A stretch of DNA of 64,000 bases from positions 19,437,374 to 19,501,373 of the forward strand of contig CM046835.1 of the NCBI GenBank assembly GCA_025618425.1, in the 5' to 3' direction. The notes under the pieces were generated by a model. It ran no database searches and was not told the origin of the DNA. It was given only the letters and a program-made list of their open reading frames with translations. The position numbers and the translations under genes are program-made. Source of the stretch: Heliocidaris tuberculata. Lineage: Eukaryota > Echinodermata > Echinoidea > Camarodonta > Echinometridae. Below are positions 35,287 to 47,446 of this stretch, one piece after another; position 1 is the stretch's first letter, and every line of letters begins with the position of its first letter.

Positions 35287-37623
35287 TCTAATCTCAAACA
35301 TTTCGTGGGAGGTGAGAGATGGAGCTAAGACAAGGACAATTACCCCCACCGGAAAGTTACCCCCTAGCACAATTAGCCCTCGGTATCACAACGACAGCCT
35401 CCCTCCTCTCCACCTCCCCCCCCCCCCTCCCAAGGGGGCTGGGGGCACAATACCCCCACATTTTCAAGTAGATTCAGCCTATTTTTGTCTGATAAGTGAC
35501 GGTTTTGTTCATAAGTACCCTCCCCCTTTCCCCTTCTTATAAATGCCCCTTATCACTTCCAGTGAGCTGTGCCCACTTCCTCTTTTAATAATGCCCCCAT
35601 CCTGCCACTATGCAATTTTAAAATCCCAGTGCCGTCACTGAACACTGAATTTCAAACTGAAAAAGTGAAAATTCAGATACATTTATACATTTTTCTTTCT
35701 TACATTGTTTTAAAAATGTTAAAGGAATGGGAGAAATTGAAATAACAGACCAATAAAAGTTTGAGTAAAATCTGATAAGAAATGAGAATGTTATTAATTT
35801 TTTAAAGTTGTAATCAATCAAACACAACTTGGCAACCGACTCCGTGACGTATCTTGTAAGGGCCCATCCCATTTGCCCTGCAGTAGTAAAAAAAATATAT
35901 TTTCTGCTTTTATTTAAATCAGCTAAATACCAGGGTGAAATTCCCCTTTCATGTAACTTTTGCGAGCGACTAAAAAAAAATTTGGCCTCTATGTTTGACT
36001 GAAAATTTTTTTTTTTTTTTTTTAAGGTCTACATGACTGTTCTTTACAATAAGGCATAAGCTATTGATTTGTTTGTTTTAAGTTATTATCATAGTTTATC
36101 TCAGTGAATAATAATTATACAAGGACTTTCAAATTAGCTCTCAGACTGTTGGGCTCGACACGAGCCCAGGCCTGTCATAGAAGCCGAGGAAAGGGGGGGG
36201 GGTGGGGTGGGGGGGATTTGTAGTTCCTTGGCTTCGCTCCCTTGCAGATTAATATAGATGCAGTGTTTTTCTACTTATGACTTTTGACAAACATGGCGCG
36301 GTATAAATGGTCACTATTATTATTATTTACAAATCCCGTCTACTACAAGGCCCACAAATAGAATGGGTAACACCGTCTTTCCGCCCAGCTCGCAAGGAAA
36401 AATAATGTGACATAAATCATTTTACAGTAAAAAATGGAAAATATTTATATTTTCTAGTGCTCTAATTTTTTGTTTCTTACTCGGTATCTTCACCATTCCC
36501 TCGCATATTAATGAGGTAGTGTTTCTAAAGACTGTTCTGTAGAAACACGGTTCAAGTCAAGGCCTCGGAAGTAAGGGGCAGGTGCTATACTCAATTTTCC
36601 CCCGCCCTTAGCGAAACAAGAACCTGGATTGCACTCAATAATTTGCAGTAAACAATGAATAAGCTTTCCATAGTGGTAAAAAGTACAAAGTTTTATGGAG
36701 TTCAACAGCCCAAAATATCAATAATCTTACTAGGTAGCTATAAGCTCCCTCTTATTTTCTGTTTGTCTCCGGGCGGCGGCGTGGGGCTGGGGGGGGGCAC
36801 TTTCCTCTTTTATTGGTCCCCCCCCATGACAATAAATTTTGCTGTATCGCGATAAAATTTTTTTAGTGCTCTAAAGTAAAGAGGCAAAATTTCACCATAC
36901 CAAAACCAAAATTTTATCACAAGTCATGGTTCCCACGCTCCGTTACATAATACACTGGTAATGAAACAGCACTAAAACAGTGCCTTTGTTTATAGAAACC
37001 CGGTGGCGTAAAAGGGAGGGGGCAGAAGTTTAACTCTATCAATTAGTGGGCTACAAAATAGTTTTGCCCCCTCCAAAACACTCACAAGACCATATTTTTG
37101 CAGTATGGCAACACTGAAAAAAATTAAATGTTTTCAATAGATGAAGTACTTATCATTGCGTACTATAGAAACTCAGTCTACATGCGAGGCCACGATTTTG
37201 TGGGACAGAGGCTCGATCTCTTGTATATAAAAAGGGGTAGGGGAGAAGGAGGATCGATGCTGATGATGATTTAAACATCAATTGATTGAACATAATATGT
37301 ACATTACCATGGCGGCGGAGCCGGGGTTCGGCAAGGGGCTCGATGGGCCCTCTGCCGAGTTCCGAAATCAATAAAAGTGTCCTTGCTGTGACAAAATAAA
37401 ATCTTCTGAGGAACAAATGCCCCTCCTGTCAATTGCCAATCCTGTGATAAAGTTGTCCTTTAATTTATCTGATTTAGACTGCTTCATTGAGAAAATGATC
37501 TCTCTTAATTTATAATAGGCATACAAAAATTGTTTGCGTGTGTTCTTGTTCCATCCCAGCAACAGTCACCCCCGTTAACAAACCGTTTGTTTTATCATTT
37601 ACTCATCATTATTTTACATTACT
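35287..37623. other. Non-coding stretch with repeat fragments
   Basis: No gene. A TGCCCC-type fragment lies at 35470-35600. A segment at 35720-35960 resembles the TTAA-flanked element at 55879 (AAAGTTGTAATCA block). The rest is unremarkable. Confidence 0.5.
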
Positions 37624-37822
37624 TTTTCTTCTTCTTCTTCTTCTTCTTCTTCTTCTTCTTCTTCTTCTTCTTCTTCTTCTTCTTCTTCTTCTTCTACTTC
37701 TTCTTCTTCTCCTTCTTCTTCTTCTTCTTCTTCTTCTTCTTCTTCTTCTTCTTCTTCTTCTACTTCTTCTCCTCCTTCTTCTTCTTCTTCTTCTTCTTCT
37801 TTTTTTTTTTTGGGGGGGGGGG
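37624..37822. repeat. (TTC)n trinucleotide repeat followed by T and G runs
   Basis: About 177 bp of TTC with a few TAC/TCC changes, then T(11) and G(11). It is in the opposite orientation to the GAA array at 11204. Confidence 0.97.
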
Positions 37823-38321
37823 AGGGGTTTCACATTTTTTCGCCGGGGAGGGGGGAGGAGGACGAGGATGTCTCGTTTCAATTATTATAGCAGATAACTC
37901 CTTGGTTGTAGCATCGGAATGTATTAATGTAACTAGGATTCCCTGGTTATAGCAAGGATAGGCAAGCCATCTCCCCATTCATGTATTATTACCCCTTATG
38001 CACTGGATATCAGCTGGTTAATCCTTGGGTAAACAGGCGGCCTTCCAGTGGTCATGACAAGGAGTCCACAGAGGTCATGACCCTTAATTGCACAACAGAT
38101 GGAGGATAAGAGCGTGAATAGTGTGTAGTGAAAGTTTGTATACTTTGTATGCACTATATAGCTTTGACTATATAGTAAACATGAGCTGTACATGTGGGGA
38201 GTTCTCCTAATCTAAATCATCAACTTGTTTCTCTTTCCTCCGCTCATTACATGGTATTTATGAATAAACTTTATACATTAATTTTATTATGACAAATTTT
38301 TATGACCGTAATAAAAACAAT

Positions 38322-38440
38322 ATTAACAATAATAATAATAATTATAATAATAATAATAATAATAATAATAACGATAATGATGATGATAATTATGATAGTA
38401 ACAATCATAATAATGAAATAAAAATGAGTAGTAGTAGTAG
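38322..38440. repeat. (AAT)n and (AGT)n imperfect microsatellites
   Basis: AAT-rich units with GAT interruptions, then a short AGT run. Low complexity. Confidence 0.85.
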
Positions 38441-38659
38441 TAATGACAATAATAAACCAACTCCGCACGGTTTATACTTTACTTTGATTTTTGTTAGTTT
38501 GCTAAAAAGAGTGTAGGCCTACTACTACTACTACTCTAAAAATTTATAGGACGACTTAATAATCAGTCACCAACAGAAATATATTAAACACCCTGAGCCT
38601 CTGTCAAGCCCTATACTTCCCTTATTGAACAATATTATTAACGTACATGGTTTGCTTTA

Positions 38660-38800
38660 TTGACAAAAAAAAAAAAAAAAAAAATCCTGGAAATAGACTA
38701 ACTCTTAGCTGACGTCACGTAACGACCAGAGCACACGTAATTGTATAGACGTCACGTAATGACTAGTCAAGGTACACGTTAAAAAGAGTCCAGAACTAGA
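38660..38800 (+). repeat. CRE-rich dispersed repeat, copy 2 (partial)
   Basis: Poly(A), then CCTGGAAATAGAC, then GACGTCACGTAA twice with GAGCACACGTAATTG between them. It is homologous in reverse complement to about 29040-29240. It contains two TGACGTCA/GACGTCACG-type CRE sites. Confidence 0.65.
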
Positions 38801-38875
38801 CTAACATCCCTGTTGTAACTACTCCATGCACTGAACGTACAGCCAGCCTGGAAAGCTGGTAGAAAGGGGGAAAAT

Positions 38876-39553
38876 GAAATACATAAGAAAAGAGAAGCTA
38901 GAGATAGATGGAAGGAAAAACAAACAAATACATGAGGAAAAAGAATAGGATAGATGGTAGGAAAAACAAAGAAATACAAAGAAAGAGAAGAGGATAAATA
39001 GAAGGAAAAACAAAAAATAAGGAAAGAGAAGAGAATTGATGGAAGGTAAAACAAAGAAATACATAAGGAAAGGGGAGAGGATAGATGGAAGGAAAAACAA
39101 AGAAATACATAAGGAATGAGAAGAGGATGGATGGAAGGAAAGAGAAGAGGATAGATGGGAGGAAAGAGAAGAGGACTGATGAAAGGAAAAACAAAGAAAT
39201 AGGCCTACATAAGGAAAGGGGAGAGAATATAAAGAGGAAAAACAAAGAAAAACATAAGGAAAGTGAAGAGGATAGATGTAACGAAAAACAAATAAATTCC
39301 TAAGGAAAGTGAAGAGGATAGATGTAAAGAAAAACAAAGAAATACATAAGGAAAGAGAAGAGGATAGATGGAAGGAAAAACAAAGAAATACATATATCCT
39401 CTTCTCTTTCCTTATGTATTTCTTTGTGTTTCCTTCCATCTGTCCTCTTCCCTTTCTTGATGTATTTTTTTTGTTTTTCCTTCCGTCCATCCTCTCCTCT
39501 TTCCTTATGTATTTCTTTGTTTCCTTTCATCTATCCTCTTCCCTTTCTTTATG
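38876..39553. repeat. 46-bp satellite with an internal orientation switch (long hairpin)
   Basis: The left part, 38876-39395, is ~11 copies of a ~46-bp purine unit containing AAATACATAAGGAAAGAGAA and GGATAGATGGAAGG. At about 39396 the orientation flips, and ~3.5 copies follow as the reverse complement to 39553. The junction joins near-identical inverted units with almost no spacer. The open frames here are repeat artefacts. Confidence 0.9.
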
Positions 39554-39555
39554 CA

Positions 39556-40012
39556 AACACGCCTCCCGGCCTCCGCTACATCGAATTGTTTTCGTGTTTT
39601 CGCGTGTTTTCGCGTGTTTTCGCGGAATAATACTAAACGTAAGCATGTACACACCTAGCTGGGTTCAATTCTTGTCAGCTTGATGTGGGTAGGAATTCAA
39701 CCAGCGTCCGTGAAATTCTCTCAGTGATATATATTTGACATGACTGAAAGTGGAATAATCAGATAAACGACACAGAGGGAGGTTTGAGACAAATAAGATA
39801 AAGAAAAAGAGGCTATAAATTGTTTTTATTATAATTTTTTATTATTTTGAATTTTTATCTTTTTTGAACGGATAACTAGTAATAGTTATACTAGTAATAT
39901 GGAGAACCCTTCCTTATCTGCTCGTGATGTGCTCATGTGAGACGACATACATACTGAAAATAGTATATATAAGCAAATATCTTCCTCCAAATCCTATTTT
40001 GGAACACACATT
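39556..40012. other. Non-coding gap
   Basis: No gene; short TTTTCGCGTG repeats near 39590-39625. Confidence 0.5.
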
Positions 40013-40020
40013 GTCACAGG

Positions 40021-40501
40021 GGTAAATTGCCACTTGGTCTAATGTCAACTGGTCTAATAGCCAAATGGTCTAACATCATTCGGTCTAACAACACTTCGTC
40101 CATCACCAATTCATCTAATCAACCTTTCGTCTAATAACCATTTGGTCTAATAATCACTTCGTCTATAGCCAATTCGTCTAAAACCCAATTGGTCTAATAC
40201 CCATTTGGTCTAAACCCATTTGGTCTAAACACCACTTGGTCTAATAATCAGTTCGTCTAATATCCACTTGGTCCAATATCTGTTTCCGCTAATATCATTT
40301 GGTCTAATAACCAAATGGTCTAATCATCATTTTGTCTAATAGCCATTTTGTCTAAACCCAGTAAGTCTAACACCCACATCGTCTAATTATCACTTGGTCT
40401 AATATCCATTTGGTCTAATCATCACTTGGTCTAATTATCAGTTCGTCTAATAACCATTTGGTCTAATTTTCACTTGGTCTAATATCCATTTGGTCTAATA
40501 C
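40021..40501 (+). repeat. Left inverted arm: ~30 tandem 15-16-bp units
   Basis: The unit consensus is ATTTGGTCTAATANCC, with GGTCTAAT the most conserved core. Variants show CGTCTAAT or GGTCCAAT and length changes of 1-2 bp. It is the reverse complement of the right arm, with the outermost three or four units matching best (ATAGCCAAATGGTCTAACAT occurs in both). Confidence 0.92.
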
Positions 40502-40744
40502 TACAAATAGGTTAGCCCGTCATGGGGGGGGGGGTGATAGGGCTGGAGCCCTTCACTTTTTGAAGGATTATGTACAGTATATATTTTTTTAGAATAGATC
40601 ACATTTTAAAGATAATATATTGTAATAATGTTTGGCCGCTCGCTTCGCTCACTCGCAAGATGTTGAAAAGGGTAGTTGGTATCCAGGCAAGAGGCGTCAG
40701 TCCCCACTTCCAAAAATGTTCGATTTCCCTTTATTGTGGTACAT

Positions 40745-40909
40745 GTAGTAATAATGATGATAATAATGAATAGAAACAGAATGACATAATGAGAGAGAAA
40801 TGATGGCAGAATGAATATAAAGGAAAGGTGGAAGTAAAGATTAATCCATGAATAACATTACAATAGGGAGGATTGAAAGTTAAGGGATAGAAGGATAAAG
40901 ACATAACGT

Positions 40910-40949
<40 letters not shown>

Positions 40950-41395
40950 TAGAAGGATAAAGAAAACCATGGCGAAAGATGGAAGAGAAGATTGTAAAAA
41001 AGGCAACAAAAATAAGAGAAGAAGAATAACATAATGAAATTAGAGATGAACAGCAAAAAGATAAAAAAAAAGATAAAAAGAAGGAATAATGATAAATAGG
41101 CAAAATAATAGAAAGAAAAACCAAGGAATAAAGAAAAAAAAACAGAGGGAAAGAGAAATATGATAGAAGAAATAACATAAAGATTAACTTACGGAAAGAT
41201 GGTTGAGGTGATAGAAGGTGAAAGAAAAACACAACTAAAGGAAAGATGGAAAAATGAAGGGATAAAAGCGAAGAATAACATAACGAAAAATAGAGAAACG
41301 ATAGAAGGATAAAGATATACATAAGAGAAGATAGCGAAAGAAATGAAAGAATAAAAAATAAAATATAGTTTGTTATGACAAAAGCAAAGTGCAAA
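40745..41395. repeat. Purine-rich degenerate tandem repeat inside the foldback element
   Basis: Units approximate GATAGAAGGATAAAGA plus ACATAACGAAAGA, interrupted by a (GA)n run at about 40915-40945. The hydrophobic open frame on the opposite strand is an artefact of this composition. Confidence 0.75.
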
Positions 41396-41706
41396 AAAAC
41401 AATAATTGAAAGTTCACTAAAATATTAATTGATTTATTACTTAATCAATTAATTCACTAGATAATTAATCAAACATATGTAATTAATTCATGCCATGCTC
41501 CATCAGGTCACCTTTTTTCTCCTCTTTTTGTAACCCCCCCCTAAAAAAATAAAATAAATAAAAATAAATTCCAATTACTGCAAAAAAGTTCGAAAATTCA
41601 TGCACATGAATATGTATATGTGTCAGGGCAATGTGTACCTAATCTCCAGCCCCGGCCCGGGGGTCAGTGAAAATGTCGACTCTTGGGCAACCCCCACCCT
41701 CCCCCT

Positions 41707-41907
41707 TGTAGTGTCTTGTTTCTGTTCATACTGGCCTACTAGAGTATCATTCTAAGACACAAATGGGTTACAAATTGGAAGAGTTCACACGGTCATTAAC
41801 GTGCAACCTTAGTATCTGACTTTAATCATCTTGCTCGTATCTGAACATATGTATTGCCACCAGAGGGCAGCATGCAACAATAAAAACAGAGCTTTCAGGA
41901 TACTACA
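41707..41907 (-). repeat. 3' LTR of the gypsy element
   Basis: 201 bp with TGTAG...CTACA ends. It differs from the 5' LTR at one base (T here versus A, within TTCTG[T/A]TCATA near 41725). It contains a CTCF-consensus match at 41857-41870. Confidence 0.95.
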
Positions 41908-41922
41908 TCCCTCCCTTTCTTT
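41908..41922 (-). promoter_or_regulatory. Polypurine tract
   Basis: On the minus strand AAAGAAAGGGAGGGA directly abuts the 3' LTR, the expected position for plus-strand DNA priming. Confidence 0.85.
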
Positions 41923-43199
41923 AGTTAGAAAGTATCATCCGAAACTAAAACATAAACACTTATAGAACTGTTAACACCAAAACATTCATATAGCCGTTAA
42001 CATCAAAGAAACCTCTTCTCTGCTGGTATACAACTATTATACATGTATGTAAGTCTCAAAGGTTGGGATGAATTTTGTTGATACATATATGTTCACAAAA
42101 ATGGAATGCACCTACTATTCTGCAGCATAATGACAACCACTGAGATCAATGCAATTACCTTTTTCAATATCGAGTTGTAGAATGGTGTGCATGTTAAACT
42201 TAGCATACATTTGCCATGTACACATATCATGCCAACTTCCTACATGTACATGCAATACTCATAGGGATCATGTTAATACAAGAGATATATGCATTAATTA
42301 GACTTTTAAAACAACTTGAATCAGAGAATATATCCAATATCAAAATGTAACACTGAGTTTGGACTTGCAGAAAATATACAAATGTGCTATCCTTATTGAG
42401 ACACAACTCTGTCAGTATTTTCATATACATATATATTTTTATATGGCTCAAAATCAGGCGTACTCAAATACTCCTTTATGACTGTTATGTGGTTCCAAAT
42501 TCCAGGTTGTTTAGCAAATATCTTTTTGTTCTTCTTTTTTTTTTCTCTCTCTCTCTCTTCACTGGTAAATCTGAAACAAATGCATAAAACATTTTACAGA
42601 TATTCTTGAATACATAATCTTTCCTCTCTTCCCCATGTAAAAGTATAAAAAAAGATAAATACAGTCCTAGAATCCTGACTGACAGAACGTAGGCTCAGAG
42701 TTAAATATACACCAAGTTGGTAGAATATTGAAACAAAACATCAGTTTTCCCTGTTTCCCTTTTTTTTTTCTTTTTTTTTTTTCTTACCAAATACTAACAG
42801 GAAAGAAAAAAATTGTCAGAGGACTAGGTGGTCCATACAAAATCAGAAATAAACTGAGATGCAGAGGTAATACTCAACCAACTGATATACTACAATCATG
42901 TATAAAAAACAATAGATACATGAACATGAATTTGAAAATACATAAAAGGAGAAACAGGACCGAAAAGATGGTTTGTAGTACATGTACATGTATGCACTTA
43001 CATGTTCGAGAAAAAAAATATATATATAAAACAACATAAAAATGCATATGACTGAATGCATAAAGATCAAAACATTGAACCATGCAATATGAAAAAAAAT
43101 ACTGGTTTCGTCCTTTATATACACAGGCTATGTCTGTCGTTGTTTGTCTGAGTCTTCTTTGTGTGATATTGTTTTCTTTGACTAATCAGTCCAGATAGT
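41923..43199 (-). other. AT-rich non-coding 3' region of the gypsy element
   Basis: About 1.28 kb between the polyprotein stop and the polypurine tract. Open frames are short and AT-driven, and no envelope-like protein (signal peptide, glycosylated ectodomain, fusion peptide) is visible. The composition differs sharply from the GC-richer gag-pol. Confidence 0.7.
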
Positions 43200-46100
43200 T
43201 TAATGTCGATCATTAGTGACAATATAGTCTTTCAGGTAAGTTGGGGGTCGACGGCGTCGGCGTGAACGCCTTTTGGGTGGGGTGTTAGTGATACCGGAGT
43301 GAGGGGTAGTTGTGGGGGATGGGGGAGAATAGTCATCGTCGGCATCGTCATCGAGATCATCGTCACCTGCACCGTGAGATGACTGATCGAAGGAAACCTT
43401 CTTGAAGAACGCGGCATTTCTAGTAACGTGACGATTTCTGCCTTCAGCTGTTATCATATTCCCCTTCTTTGCCACAACAAGCATGGGGGTGGGCTGAAAC
43501 GTAGGCGAAAGCTTGTTGCCACGCGAGTCGTCGCGGATCATTACACAATCACCGACTGCGAGGTCGCGAAAACGTGCTCTATTGCGGTTGTCAGCGTACC
43601 CCTTCTGCCTTTGCTTTGCGATAGCATCCTTCGCTTTTGCTTGTTCTGCAGATGGATCACTAGTGGTAGGTGGGTCATCGCGTGTGAGGTCGGCGACATT
43701 GCTGGTCTGCGGGAGACGCGTAATGGGGTCACGACCGAATAGCAAGCGATATGGACTAACTCCTGTAGATGTGTGGGGAGTAGAGCGATACTGACGAAGA
43801 AATTTGAACATTTCCTGCTTCCAACTCTTTCGCTCTAGGTGTGCTGCTCTGATCGACTTCATCAAAGGCTTATTGAATGATTCAGCTTGCGAGTTGGCTC
43901 GTGGCAAATGTGGCGTAATGCGTCGATGTGTGAATCCACAGTGCAAGGCATACTGTGCGAACTGAGCTGAGTTGAACGGGCTTCCGTTGTCAGATTTCAG
44001 AATTTTGGGGAACCCAAAGACTGAAAGCATCTTATCAAGCACTGGTATAACGGCGGCTGCTGATACCGAGCTCACTACTTCCACTACCGGATAACGCGAA
44101 AACTCATCTACCAAGACTAGCAGGTAATCTCCGGATGGCAGTGGACCACAGAAATCCATGCTGATGTGCTGCCATGGACCGGGTGGCATAGCAGACATGC
44201 GGAGTGGTTCCAGAGGTGTATGGGTGAATTGGACCGCTTGACAGATCGCACATCGTTGAATTGCAGACTCTACGTCCGCGTTGATGCCTGGGAACCACAC
44301 TTTGGAGCGTAAGAGAGCTTTTGTGCATGACATTCCTTGGTGACCTTCATGTGCAAGTGCTATTACACGACTACGCAAACTAACAGGAATGACTATTTGA
44401 GAGCCACGCAACAAAACTCCATCTGAATGGAACGTGAGGTCAGCTTTCGCGTTTCTGTACTCTTGGAGCTCGCGGGTGTCGATGTCAGGTTCATCAATCA
44501 CCGTTGCATCGTGCCATCTGCCTGTCTGCGTAAGGTCGATAGCTTTCATGAGCGTGCGATCTTTGGCTGTTTCTTCGGCTATTTCAGCGAGGGACATTGC
44601 TTTGGGAGCAGAAGTTGTGGCGATGAAATTGACATACTGCTCCGCTACGCTTTGCGAAATCGATACATTGCTATGTGCGAGTGGGTGTCGTGACATATAG
44701 TCAGCAGGGTTGTCTCGTCCTGGCTGATATCTGATCACCATCTTGTATGGTTGCAGGCGCAAGCCCCATCTTTCGATACGCAATGGAGGTCGTGGCTTGC
44801 TCCAGATCGTAACTAGCGGCTTGTGATCGGTGATGACGTCGAATGATGGTGCGCCACGGAGGTACATGTCAAAGTGCTCGCAGGCCCAGACGACTGCTAG
44901 TGCTTCACGCTCTGTCTGACTATATCTGGATTCGACGTTGGTCAGCGCTCGACTGGCGTACGCTACGACTTTGCTATTCTGAACAAGAATCGCCCCAAGG
45001 CCAACTGGGCTGGCATCGGTAAATACTTCGATAGACTCATTTGGATTGTAGTAAGCGATGGTGGCACTATCTGTCAGTCTGGCTTTGAGCTCTTTGAATG
45101 CTTTCTGCTGCTCGGGTCCCCATGTCCACTCTGTATCTTTCACAGTGAGCCGACGTAGTGGCTCGCTGAGCGTCGCGAAGCCGTTGATGAATCTGGCACT
45201 GTAAGTCATCATGCCAAGGAAGCTGCGCACTTGTGAGGTGTTTGTCGGTGGCTCAGCATTGCGGACTGCCTCGACTTTCTTGGGGTCAGGTGAAACTCCT
45301 TGGGATTAAAAGACAAGACCGAAGAACTCGATGTGTTTCACACCGAACTCACATTTCTCCCAGTTAACAGTGTGTCCGCTGTCTTGGAGCTTGGACAAAG
45401 TCTGTTGAACGGCTAGATCATGGTCTTCTGGAGATGTACCAAAGCAGATGATGTCATCGCTGATGTTTCTGGCGCCCTTTACATCACGTATGACGCTATG
45501 AATGGCCTCCTGAAAGATCTCACTGGCCGATGAGATCCCAAAATTTAAGCGTTTGAAGCGGTAGAGGCCTTTGTGAGTGGAGAAGGTGGTGATGTAGCGG
45601 GATTCTGGCGATAGCTCAAGTTGGTGATAACCAGCTCTAAGATCGATTTTGCTGAACATCACGGCACCATTCAGATCGTTAATCAGTTCGTCAACTGTGG
45701 GCATGGTGTGTCGTTCTCGTCTGATTGCTTTATTCGGCTCTCGCATGTCGACACAGAGTCTGATAGACCCATCCTTCTTAGGTGGTGTGACAATTGGAGA
45801 CACCCAAGGGGTTGCTTCGCCAACCACTTTCTCGATGACATCCTGAGAGAGAAGTTTCGCAAGCTCATCCTCGACTTTAGCGCGAAGATGAAATGGAGTG
45901 CGTCGATTGGTGATAGCTACTGGGGGCACGCTATCATCAATGTGTAGTTTGAACTGCTGACCAGTGAGCTTGCCAATGCCTCGGGAAAGCTGTGGGAACT
46001 GATCTTTCAAGTTACTGGTGCTGTTCAGGATGCGCACAAGGTTAAGTTGTCTTGATGTGTCATAGTTCAGAAGGCAACCATTGTTGCCTGCGACAACATG

Positions 46101-47309
46101 AAAGCTGATGATAGGCCTGTCCGAAGATGTTTTCGAAGATGTCTGTAGGTCACATACACCGAGCACTGGGAGTGGAGCCTTCGCACCATAAGCAAACAGA
46201 GGTGGGACAGGCTTGCCGTTGAATGCTGGCTTTCCCAAATACACAAATGTTGCTTCGTCTAGGACGTTAACTGATGTGCCAGTGTCTATCAGGAAACTAA
46301 CAGGTTGGTCTGCAAGCATGAGAGTAGCTCTGGGTGTTGTAGCTGACACAGAGTCAGATCGGAGCACAAAACAATAGTCATCATCAGAGGGCTCATCAGG
46401 TGAAGCGTAATCAAGCTTCGTAGGTGCCTGTGGTGTCGACTGCATCTCGAGCGAACGGACCCGCTGCGCTTTGGCCTTTTTTCGACAACAGCGTTCAAAA
46501 TGGTTTAGTGTCTTACAATAATTGCAAGAACGTCCTTTTGCTTGGCACTTGTCTCGGTGAGGGTATTCACCACCACAGTTTCTGCATGTTGAATTTGCTG
46601 GTTTGTCTTGTTTGGGACTGTGTTGTTTGGGCGGACGTGACTGTCGTTGCCGGTTCTGCTTGGGGGCATGTGGGCGTTGGTCATGCTGGTTATGCTGAAC
46701 TGCATTGACTGATGGCACCTTGCTCTTTTCCATTTCTCTGGCTTGTGCTTCAGATTGTTCAAGTAGCCTGCCCATAGTGACAATGTCGCTTAATGTCTTG
46801 TCTGGCTCGCGGAGAGCTCGACGTCGCAGCCGTTGAGATGAGCAGTGTTGAATGAGCTGCGACAAGACTTCCTGCTCAGGGTCATGAAATGAGCATGACT
46901 GTGCTAGGCGACAGAGTTCAGTGACATACGCTTCAAGTGACTGACCCTGTGCTTGAATGCAGGAGCGGAAGATGTATCGCTCCATCTGAAGATTACGCTT
47001 TGGTGAGAAATACGTCGTTAAGATACCCACTGTCCCAGCGTATGTGGCAGGATCAGGTGCACTGCTTGAAGAGTCGGCTAAAGTGGTGGTAGATCCTCTG
47101 GCTTGGCTCGGTTTCTCTGCATCGAATATGTCATGAACCCTTTCTCCAGCATAGTGAAGAAGGAGGGCACGTTTACGCCCATCATCAGTAATGTTGAGAG
47201 CTACAAACAAGTTTTCAAGACGAGCAAGCCATTTTCGCCACCTGGTCGCAACATCTGCACAGTCCAGCTCTGGATCAAATGCGGGAAATACTGGTATACA
47301 GTTCTCCAT
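43200..47309 (-). pseudogene. Gypsy gag-pol polyprotein, interrupted by one in-frame stop
   Basis: One frame from ATG 47309-47307 to the stop at 43202-43200 (1369 codons), with a TAA at 45308-45306 (codon 668) just after the RT palm. Domains: Gag capsid-like region (~20-195); two CCHC-type zinc knuckles (~242-269), the first with slightly unusual spacing C-x2-C-x5-H-x3-C; aspartic protease DTG at 342-344; reverse transcriptase (~480-690) with active-site ISDD (S617-D618-D619) instead of the common Y-x-DD; RNase H D765, E802, D828; integrase zinc site H987, H990, C1020, C1023 and a DD35E core D1052, D1107, E1143; acidic then Arg-rich C-tail. The stop would separate Gag-PR-RT from RNase H-integrase. 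No other disablement is seen. It encodes the replication enzymes of a retrotransposon acting in cytoplasmic particles and the nucleus. Confidence 0.95.
45306..45308 (-). other. Premature in-frame TAA in the gypsy polyprotein
   Basis: The frame continues immediately on both sides with recognisable RT/connection sequence (FGLVF before, GVSPDPKKVEAV after), so the stop is a point change rather than a frameshift or deletion. Confidence 0.93.
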
Positions 47310-47433
47310 GGCTATCACTGACAGGAAAGACAGCAGGCGGGACTGAACAGCAAAGCAAGGGCTATATCTCACCACTCACAGTCACAGTTCATATCACGTT
47401 ATGAGACGTTAATACTCTGAAAGTTCATATTTA

Positions 47434-47444
47434 CCTCGTCGCCA
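47434..47444 (-). promoter_or_regulatory. Primer-binding site, tRNA-Ser type
   Basis: On the minus strand TGGCGACGAGG starts two bases inside the 5' LTR. It is complementary to the ...CCTCGTCG-CCA 3' end of animal tRNA-Ser(GCU). tRNA-Ser priming is typical of Mag-lineage gypsy elements. Confidence 0.8.
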
Positions 47445-47446
47445 AA

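Noticed and set aside
38819..39490. 223-codon hydrophobic frame on the minus strand
   Set aside because: It is the complement of the 46-bp purine satellite; the F/L/S-rich pattern follows the repeat unit.
40021..40501. Possible CRISPR-like array (regular short repeats)
   Set aside because: Units of 15-16 bp are contiguous with no unique spacers, the same array is inverted at 47966-48433, and the DNA is eukaryotic. It is a transposon arm.
40858..41394. 178-codon membrane-protein-like frame on the minus strand
   Set aside because: It is the complement of an A/G-rich degenerate repeat inside the foldback element; hydrophobicity is compositional.
41923..43199. Envelope-like gene downstream of pol
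   Set aside because: Only short AT-driven frames; no signal peptide plus glycoprotein organisation is visible.
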